From assembly GCF_002939305.1 (NCBI RefSeq), contig NZ_MVDI01000003.1, forward strand, positions 62,001 to 126,000: a DNA stretch of 64,000 nt, given 5' to 3'. The notes below the pieces were generated by a model. It was not told the origin of the DNA. It saw only the letters and a list, made by a program, of their open reading frames with translations, and searched no databases. Shown piece after piece: positions 58,603-64,000 of the stretch. The DNA comes from Chroococcidiopsis sp. TS-821 (GTDB lineage Bacteria; Cyanobacteriota; Cyanobacteriia; Cyanobacteriales; Chroococcidiopsidaceae). Numbering within the stretch: position 1 is the stretch's first letter; each line of letters opens with the position of its first letter. A program made the translations under genes and the position numbers.

Positions 58603-58799
58603 AAACATTTCAAAAGTTGGAGCAACATAGTAATTAGCGCTTGACCACTAGCTTTTTTCTTGCTAGCTGCTTTCCCATTAGCCATTCTCGCTTTCCACAA
58701 ATATGATTTTTCATTTAATCTACTTAGGGATCAAAGCCCAACTTGGCAAAGTGGCGGTTAAGCGCGACAATGAGTTTACGTCGCCCTTGAAGTCGTCCA

Positions 58800-59558
58800 G
58801 TGAATAACGTCCGTACTGTTTCCGATACCAAGCGAGCTTTCTACACATTTCACACCCGTCCAATCAATACGATTTATCGTCGGGTGGTCGAAGAACTGAT
58901 GGTAGAAATGCACTTGCTGTCAGTAAATGTCGATTTTAGCTACAATCCCATTTATGCCCTGGGCGTAGTCACTGCTTTTGAGCGGTTTATGCAGGGGTAT
59001 CAACCTGAAAGAGATAAGGAGTCAATTTTTAATGCTTTGTGTCAAGCTGTAGAAGGCGATCCAAAACGCTATCGCCAGGATGCTGAACGCTTAGGTCTAT
59101 TTGCTAAGAATGCATCAACTCCTGAGTTGATGGCGTGGCTGCGTGGGGAAACTCACAAGGAAGAAGTGGGTGATTTGCAGCAGCAAATTCTAGAAGCGAT
59201 CGCCCATAATCCTAACTTTAAATACAGCCGCTTGTTCGCAATTGGAGTCTTCGGCTTATTAGAACTGTCAGATCCTGCATTAGTCAAAGATGAGAAGCAG
59301 CGAGTTGAGGCACTCAAGACTATTGCTGCTACATTGAATATCTCAGAAGACAAACTCAACAAAGATTTAGAACTGTATCGCGCTAATGTAGATAAAATGG
59401 AGCAAGCATTAGCAACAATTGCAGATATGCTTTCCGCTGACCGCAAGAAACGTCAGCAACAAACTCCAGATAAAGGGATTGCAGTGACTACTCCTGATAC
59501 TGACGATCCGTCACAAGCACCTGGTTCGCCGCATGACAAGGCTTCTTTTGGTTCTTAA
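58800..59558 (+). CDS. thf1: Thylakoid formation protein Thf1/Psb29
   Basis: 252 residues matching the Thf1 family: VSDTKRAFYTFHTRPINTIYRRVVEELMVEMHLL at the start, ALGVVTAFERFMQGYQPE, and a coiled-coil C-terminal part (NKDLELYRANVDKMEQALATI). It is needed for photosystem II repair and stability of FtsH complexes. Start GTG; no strong ribosome binding site. The low-complexity tail (about 220-252) is variable in the family. Confidence 0.94.
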   Translation: MNNVRTVSDTKRAFYTFHTRPINTIYRRVVEELMVEMHLLSVNVDFSYNPIYALGVVTAFERFMQGYQPERDKESIFNALCQAVEGDPKRYRQDAERLGLFAKNASTPELMAWLRGETHKEEVGDLQQQILEAIAHNPNFKYSRLFAIGVFGLLELSDPALVKDEKQRVEALKTIAATLNISEDKLNKDLELYRANVDKMEQALATIADMLSADRKKRQQQTPDKGIAVTTPDTDDPSQAPGSPHDKASFGS

Positions 59559-59661
59559 GTTAAGTATGTAAGAAACCTAGGCTCGAAGGTTAGTAATTAG
59601 TAATTATTAATGATTGGCGATTGGCACTTAGCGCTCAGAGCTAACAGTCAATCGCTTTACT

Positions 59662-60747
59662 CTAGCTGCGACTTTGGCGAGCGCGAATATAACGTAACGT
59701 CACAATAGTGAGTGTAATCAGTGTAATGGGAATAATAAACGCTTGAAACACCAAGCTGAATATTGGTAAACTACCATGCTGCGTTGAGTACAAAATCAAA
59801 TAAGTTGTATAGGCAACGTAATAGCCGAGAAAGAGAATTCCTTCCCAACGGGAAATGACATTATCTGTAAAGAAAATTGGCAAGCAGGCGATCGCGGTTA
59901 CAATCATGACTGGAATATCAAACCGTAGTGCCGCAGCCGAAACAGCAACACCGTTGGGAGAAAAAATACTCGCAAGTCCTAATACTGCCAGAATATTAAA
60001 AATATTACTACCGACAACGTTTCCTACCGCAATGTCGCGTTCGCCACGCATACTCGCAACAACAGAAGTAGCAACTTCGGGTAAAGAGGTTCCTGCAGCA
60101 ACAATTGTTAATCCGATAACTAGCTGGCTAACCCCGATTGCTTGGGCGATCGCGATCGCTCCACTCACTAACCAGCGAGAACCGATAACCAGTAATACTA
60201 AACCACCAAGAATCAAGCCTAGATTAACTAACCAAGCCGTTGTGCCATAATTTCCATATTCTCTAGCGTACTCTTCTTGAACCGCAGTATCTTTTTCTTG
60301 GCGGCTTTGGTAAATCAAAAAAAGAGTATAAGCAACGCCACAAATAAATAGCAAAATTCCGTCAAATCTCCCAATTCTGCCGTCATACCCAAGCAACTGA
60401 GTCAAAAAAGATACACCAATCATGATTGGGACATCAAACTTGACTAACTGCTGAGAGACAATGAGAGGAGCAACTAGCGCAGAAACACCAAGGATAAATA
60501 AAACATTAAAAATATTACTGCCTACAACATTACCTAAGGCAATATCCGCTTGTCCGGCAAAAGCAGATTGTAAGCTAACCGCAAGTTCCGGTGAACTGGT
60601 GCCATAAGCAACTATCGTTAAACCAATAACTAGGGGTGATACTCCAGCACTAGCCGCAAGGCGCGATGCTCCACGCACTAATATTTCTGCACCAGCAACG
60701 AGCAATACTAAGCCGATAATTAATAAAACAACCGTTGTAATATTCAT
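59662..60747 (-). CDS. Calcium/sodium antiporter, CaCA family
   Basis: 361 residues, ten to eleven membrane helices, with both alpha repeats of Ca2+/cation exchangers: GLTIVAYGTSSPELAVSL with GNVVGSNIFNVLFILG, and GLTIVAAGTSLPEVATSV with GNVVGSNIFNILAVLG. The catalytic Glu in each repeat (SSPE, SLPE) is present. ATG 60747 preferred; a GTG at 60780 would add 11 polar residues. It lies downstream of the cpcG genes on the same strand. Confidence 0.92.
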   Translation of the reverse strand: MNITTVVLLIIGLVLLVAGAEILVRGASRLAASAGVSPLVIGLTIVAYGTSSPELAVSLQSAFAGQADIALGNVVGSNIFNVLFILGVSALVAPLIVSQQLVKFDVPIMIGVSFLTQLLGYDGRIGRFDGILLFICGVAYTLFLIYQSRQEKDTAVQEEYAREYGNYGTTAWLVNLGLILGGLVLLVIGSRWLVSGAIAIAQAIGVSQLVIGLTIVAAGTSLPEVATSVVASMRGERDIAVGNVVGSNIFNILAVLGLASIFSPNGVAVSAAALRFDIPVMIVTAIACLPIFFTDNVISRWEGILFLGYYVAYTTYLILYSTQHGSLPIFSLVFQAFIIPITLITLTIVTLRYIRARQSRS

Positions 60748-60895
60748 AAACCTGATAACATCACTGGGTCTAGTTACCACCCGTCGGACGAATAGCTAAC
60801 AATCAATGTGTTATGCAATCGCCACAAACAGTGCGGAAACTAGACCCAGTTGATTAGATGACAAGACTAAGAAGAAATTAAACTCAGTTCACAGC

Positions 60896-61669
60896 TTAGC
60901 GTTTACTACCGGAAGTGTTACGCACAGGAACCATGTTCATGTAATCGATGTTGAAAGCAGAAACACCTTGCGCGTAGTTTTGCTTGGGTGCGATCGCGGC
61001 TGCCATGTCGCGATACTTGCGGGGGTCGCCTTCGCGGAGCTGTCGCTGTTCGTACTTGCGGCTGTAGAATTGCTCCAGTGCAAAACGCCAATCGGTGGTG
61101 ACAGTACCAGCTGTTTCGCGGAAGTCTTCGCCATAGCGGGGAGTCACTAAGTTAAAGGGGCGACCTTCCATCCGCTTGCGCTGATACGGTACGGTGTAGT
61201 CACCAAAGTTATCAGTGTACTCTTCGCTATCCAGCAAGGCATCCACAAAGCCATGAAAGCCTAGCGTACCAATTTTGATTGACCAAGCGATTTGCTCATC
61301 TTTGTTGTAAGATGACCGACCGAGAAAGCGCTTTAAGCAGATATCAACCAGCCGGTAGTTGTTATTTACTGCAACTACCATTTGGTAAAATCGCTCCGAC
61401 TTGGCAAGTCCGCGGATAAAATCGCGTACTGTAATCGCGCGGTTCTTGAGTTGAGACTCTAGTTGTAGCTGACGGTTTGCTTTGAGAATTTCATGCTCGC
61501 TGAAAACCTGGCGATACGCTGCCCAAATCAGTTCTTGAATTTCTGCGGGCGAGTTCGCGTCTTCTATGCGATAGATGTATGGAGTTTCGTCATCAAGGTC
61601 AGCAACGCCAAAGCTGCGGACGCGGTGATTTTGTGTTGTAGGTTTATACTGAAGCAACGGCAATGCCAT
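60896..61669 (-). CDS. cpcG: Phycobilisome rod-core linker CpcG, copy 1 from the left
   Basis: 257 residues. Residues about 15-190 are the phycobilisome linker domain ([64 protein letters not shown]). The C-terminal 60 residues, which bind the allophycocyanin core, are soluble (ending RNTSGSKR), so this is a rod-core linker and not the membrane-anchored CpcL type. Third of three consecutive copies after cpcF. Confidence 0.94.
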   Translation of the reverse strand: MALPLLQYKPTTQNHRVRSFGVADLDDETPYIYRIEDANSPAEIQELIWAAYRQVFSEHEILKANRQLQLESQLKNRAITVRDFIRGLAKSERFYQMVVAVNNNYRLVDICLKRFLGRSSYNKDEQIAWSIKIGTLGFHGFVDALLDSEEYTDNFGDYTVPYQRKRMEGRPFNLVTPRYGEDFRETAGTVTTDWRFALEQFYSRKYEQRQLREGDPRKYRDMAAAIAPKQNYAQGVSAFNIDYMNMVPVRNTSGSKR

Positions 61670-61737
61670 GCTGCTATCTCCGTTTCAAACAATAATTAAG
61701 TTGAGTCTTCAAAGGGGAAATTCAATTTATCCAGCTG

Positions 61738-62481
61738 TTACAACCGCACAGGGAAGCCAGCTGAAGGATTGACTGAAACTGGTACCCCTTGTTTATTATC
61801 CCGTGTCATGTCCGGAATTTGGATATTGGCAGTACTGACAGGTGTAAATTGCACTTGTCGAGTCTTAATAGAACTTGCCATTTCCATGAAGTTATTGATG
61901 TCGCCCCACTTGTAGCGTTCTTTTTCTTCCTTGTCGCGCCAGTAGTCAGCGTAACGTGGTGTAACCAAATTAAAGGGACGATCTTTAAAGCGGCGCCGCT
62001 GATACGGTACTGTTGTATCGCCAAAATTTGTTTGGTACTCTTCGCTATCCAGCAAAGCATCCACAAAGCCATTCCAGCCGAGGCTAGCAATTTTAATCGA
62101 CCAAGCAATTTCTTCGTCTCGATTGTACGGGGCACGCCCCAGAAGTCGTTTTAGACCAACTTCCACCAATCGGTAGTTGGAATTTGTTTCTACTACCAAG
62201 CGACGGAAGCTTTCTGATTTTGCTAACCCGCGAATGAAATCGCGTACTGTAATCGCGCGGTTTTTTAGTTGCGATTCTAATTGTGCTTGGCGATAAAACT
62301 TCAGCGTTTCATGTTCGCTGAAAATTTGGCGATACGCTGCCCAAATCAATTCTTGGATTTCGCTATCAGAAGCACAATCTTCTAAACGGTAAATCCAAGG
62401 AGTGTCCTCGTTGGGGACTTCATAACCCGATACCCGCTGGTTTTGGGAACTCGGTTGATATTCAAGTAAAGGAATTGGCAT
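61738..62481 (-). CDS. cpcG: Phycobilisome rod-core linker CpcG, copy 2
   Basis: 247 residues with the same linker domain ([42 protein letters not shown]) and a soluble C-terminus with [13 protein letters not shown]. Start ATG 62481 (MPIPLLEY) is chosen to match MALPLLQY and MSIPLLEV of its neighbours, over a GTG at 62508. Different CpcG copies can tie rods to different core positions. Confidence 0.94.
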   Translation of the reverse strand: MPIPLLEYQPSSQNQRVSGYEVPNEDTPWIYRLEDCASDSEIQELIWAAYRQIFSEHETLKFYRQAQLESQLKNRAITVRDFIRGLAKSESFRRLVVETNSNYRLVEVGLKRLLGRAPYNRDEEIAWSIKIASLGWNGFVDALLDSEEYQTNFGDTTVPYQRRRFKDRPFNLVTPRYADYWRDKEEKERYKWGDINNFMEMASSIKTRQVQFTPVSTANIQIPDMTRDNKQGVPVSVNPSAGFPVRL

Positions 62482-62523
62482 AGGTTTAACTGTTTTTTTT
62501 AAGGTCACATTTTACGTACTAGG

Positions 62524-62600
62524 TTTGGGTAACAGGTAACAGGTAATGGGTAATTGTATAAGTTCTTTTTTCTAACCAATTACCAGTTACCAACTACCAA
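62524..62600. repeat. Inverted GGTAACAGGTAA repeats between cpcG copies
   Basis: GGGTAACAGGTAACAGGTAA with following TGGGTAATTG (62527-62556) faces CAATTACCAGTTACCAACTA (62577-62596). The two arms can pair over a 20-base loop between copies 2 and 3. Confidence 0.6.
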
Positions 62601-62632
62601 GTTTCACTTATGCCTAGTTACTGAGTTACGCA

Positions 62633-63481
62633 TCAATCTACCTTGGGATTAGCCGAGGGAATATAGCGATAAGGCAAAGCAACTTCCGTAGGTTTAACGG
62701 CACGCTGTAAGGAATTTTCCCCGCGAGTCATGTCAGGAATTTCCATAGTTTTAACTTGCGAGGTGACACTAGCAATGGTTCGCTGATAGTTACGCTCGTT
62801 TGGTAATAGGCTTCCTGCCATTGCAAAAAAGGTGCTGGGAATTGCTTGACGTGCCGCTTCTTGTTTTGGCATAGTTTGTGTTCGTCGTACCTGATAATAA
62901 GAACGTCCTGATATGGATTGTAATGTTTGGCGATCGCGCCAGTACGCTCCATAACGCGGATTAACTAAATTAAAAGGACGATCTTTGAAGCGACGCCGCT
63001 GATAAGGTACGATATCATCTCCAAAATTCTGCCGATACTCTTCACCATCTACGATCGCGTCGATAAATCCGTTTAAGCCCCGCGTTGCGATCGCGATTGA
63101 CCAAGAAATCTGCTCGTCTTTTCCGTAGGTTGCGCGTCCTAAGAATCGCTTAAAGGTGATATCCACTAAGCGATAGTTAGAATTTGTTTCGCCTACCAAT
63201 TCGCGGTAAACCTCTGATTTTCCTAACCCACGAACGAAATCGCGCACTGTAATTGCCCGATTGCGCAGTTGTGATTCCAGAAACGGTTGACGATACGTTT
63301 CTAAAATTAAATGTTCGCTAAAAATTTGTCGATACGCTGCCCAGATGAGTTCATTAATGTCTGTATCTGATGTCACATCGCTTATCCGATAAATCCTGGG
63401 AGCGTCTTCGTCTGGAACTTCGTAACCAGCAACGCGTTGATTTTGGGTAGTTGGGGTAACTTCAAGTAAAGGTATTGACAT
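62633..63481 (-). CDS. cpcG: Phycobilisome rod-core linker CpcG, copy 3
   Basis: 282 residues, the longest of the three. The linker domain is as in the others ([31 protein letters not shown]), but the C-terminal part is about 30 residues longer (ISGRSYYQVRRTQTMPKQEAARQ insertion) before MEIPDMTRGENSLQRAV. Soluble C-terminus. It follows cpcF by 44 bases and is the first cpcG of the row. Confidence 0.94.
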   Translation of the reverse strand: MSIPLLEVTPTTQNQRVAGYEVPDEDAPRIYRISDVTSDTDINELIWAAYRQIFSEHLILETYRQPFLESQLRNRAITVRDFVRGLGKSEVYRELVGETNSNYRLVDITFKRFLGRATYGKDEQISWSIAIATRGLNGFIDAIVDGEEYRQNFGDDIVPYQRRRFKDRPFNLVNPRYGAYWRDRQTLQSISGRSYYQVRRTQTMPKQEAARQAIPSTFFAMAGSLLPNERNYQRTIASVTSQVKTMEIPDMTRGENSLQRAVKPTEVALPYRYIPSANPKVD

Positions 63482-63525
63482 TTTAGCAGCCCTATGGTAA
63501 GGAATAAAAGCAATAAAAATTCGTA

Positions 63526-64000
63526 TTAAAAAGTTGTACTGAATACTTGTAATTGAGCGAGTTGCACGCGCGATCTCACGGCAGCATCTTTTTCAGTTTC
63601 TAAGATTTGCGCCAACTTATCCTGGATTTGTGACGTCAGTTTAGATGTTGTGGCTAAACTCTGCAAACCCACAACCGCAGCATAGCGAATTGACCAGTCC
63701 GCATCTTGGGCAATGACTGCTAAAGTTTCTAGTGCTTTTGCTTGGGCAACACTCTGCTGCTGTGCGGGCAATTCACGCCAGCGTAAATTCCCAAGTCCTT
63801 TAGCAGCGGCACGCCGGACACTCGGAGCAAAATCTGTTGCCGCCGAAGCAAGTAAAATGTCCAAAGCACGCGGGTCAGCGATCGCTGCCAAGGCTCGAAT
63901 TGCATACGCTCTTGCGCCGTAGTTGTAATCGTCAAGTTGGTCAATTAACGGTTGTACTGCTGGACTACCGATTTGAATTAACCCCTGTACAGCTGCGACA
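63526..64000 (-). CDS. cpcF: Phycocyanobilin lyase subunit, CpcF-like (5' end outside window)
   Basis: The frame stays open from its stop at 63526 to the window edge, giving at least 158 residues. HEAT-like repeats are visible: AVQPLIDQLDDYNYGARAYA and IRALAAIADPRALDILLASA, then SVRRAAAKGLGNLRW and WSIRYAAVVGLQSLA. The CpcE-CpcF heterodimer attaches phycocyanobilin to alpha-phycocyanin. Position just before cpcG fits the common order cpcB-A-C-D-E-F-G, which favours CpcF over CpcE. Confidence 0.85.
   Translation of the reverse strand, partial: VAAVQGLIQIGSPAVQPLIDQLDDYNYGARAYAIRALAAIADPRALDILLASAATDFAPSVRRAAAKGLGNLRWRELPAQQQSVAQAKALETLAVIAQDADWSIRYAAVVGLQSLATTSKLTSQIQDKLAQILETEKDAAVRSRVQLAQLQVFSTTF

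Noticed and set aside
1-64000. tRNA or rRNA genes
   Set aside because: I scanned the gaps by eye for the T-loop GTTCGA pattern with matching stems and found none; a covariance search would be needed to be certain.

Overview
The window is a chromosomal segment of a phycobilisome-containing cyanobacterium. The diagnostic genes are cpcF and three tandem cpcG rod-core linkers, an isiA/isiB iron-stress cluster, thf1 (psb29), a cytochrome c6 gene, the NADPH-thioredoxin reductase C fusion and a cyanobacterial group 2 sigma factor. The octamer GCGATCGC (HIP1) is very frequent, and many gaps carry short degenerate repeats of the kind common in cyanobacterial genomes. I cannot fix the genus from the sequence. 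No rRNA, tRNA, CRISPR array or complete insertion sequence was seen.

Layout. Positions 1-4.3 kb: acpP, fabF and tkt (fatty acid synthesis and Calvin cycle/pentose phosphate). 4.9-18.3 kb: a metal-uptake and electron-carrier island. It holds tonB, exbB-exbD, a PepSY membrane protein, a heme-type TonB-dependent receptor with a periplasmic binding lipoprotein, the petR-petP regulator pair divergent from petJ (cytochrome c6), a TPR protein and a second TonB-dependent receptor. 18.3-20.4 kb: genes I do not recognise, in AT-rich sequence. 20.4-26.6 kb: phosphate permease, an orphan ABC permease, NTRC, a methyltransferase and a type IV pilin. 27-31 kb: two paralogous Ser/Thr kinases with N-terminal zinc ribbons. 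31-45.5 kb: pgk, a universal stress protein, a decayed four-helix-bundle gene between terminal inverted repeats, rbgA, a glycosyltransferase-TPR protein, a fasciclin protein, small membrane proteins, a GST, a HerA-like ATPase, a sigma factor, a membrane hydrolase and a SPOR protein. 46-53.7 kb: nnr, an MHYT-PAS-GGDEF-EAL protein, a type II NADH dehydrogenase and a heme catalase. 54-58 kb: an isi cluster (isiA, a CP43-PsaL fusion, isiB, an alpha/beta hydrolase). 58-64 kb: a Cys-rich small protein, thf1, a Ca/Na exchanger, three cpcG and the 3' part of cpcF.

How it fits together. Much of the window deals with metal supply and photosynthetic electron transfer. TonB-ExbB-ExbD would energise both receptors. 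PetR-PetP, known from Synechocystis as the copper switch of plastocyanin and cytochrome c6, sits next to petJ. A 19-bp motif containing a palindrome and the petJ -35 box recurs with one mismatch upstream of the second TonB receptor, which suggests that receptor belongs to the same copper-responsive regulon. A different near-identical inverted repeat occurs upstream of the heme-type receptor and of isiA, which suggests a shared iron-responsive operator. These two operator hypotheses, the inverted-repeat element at 33.46-33.88 kb and the unusual C-terminal tail of TonB are the main observations to follow up.
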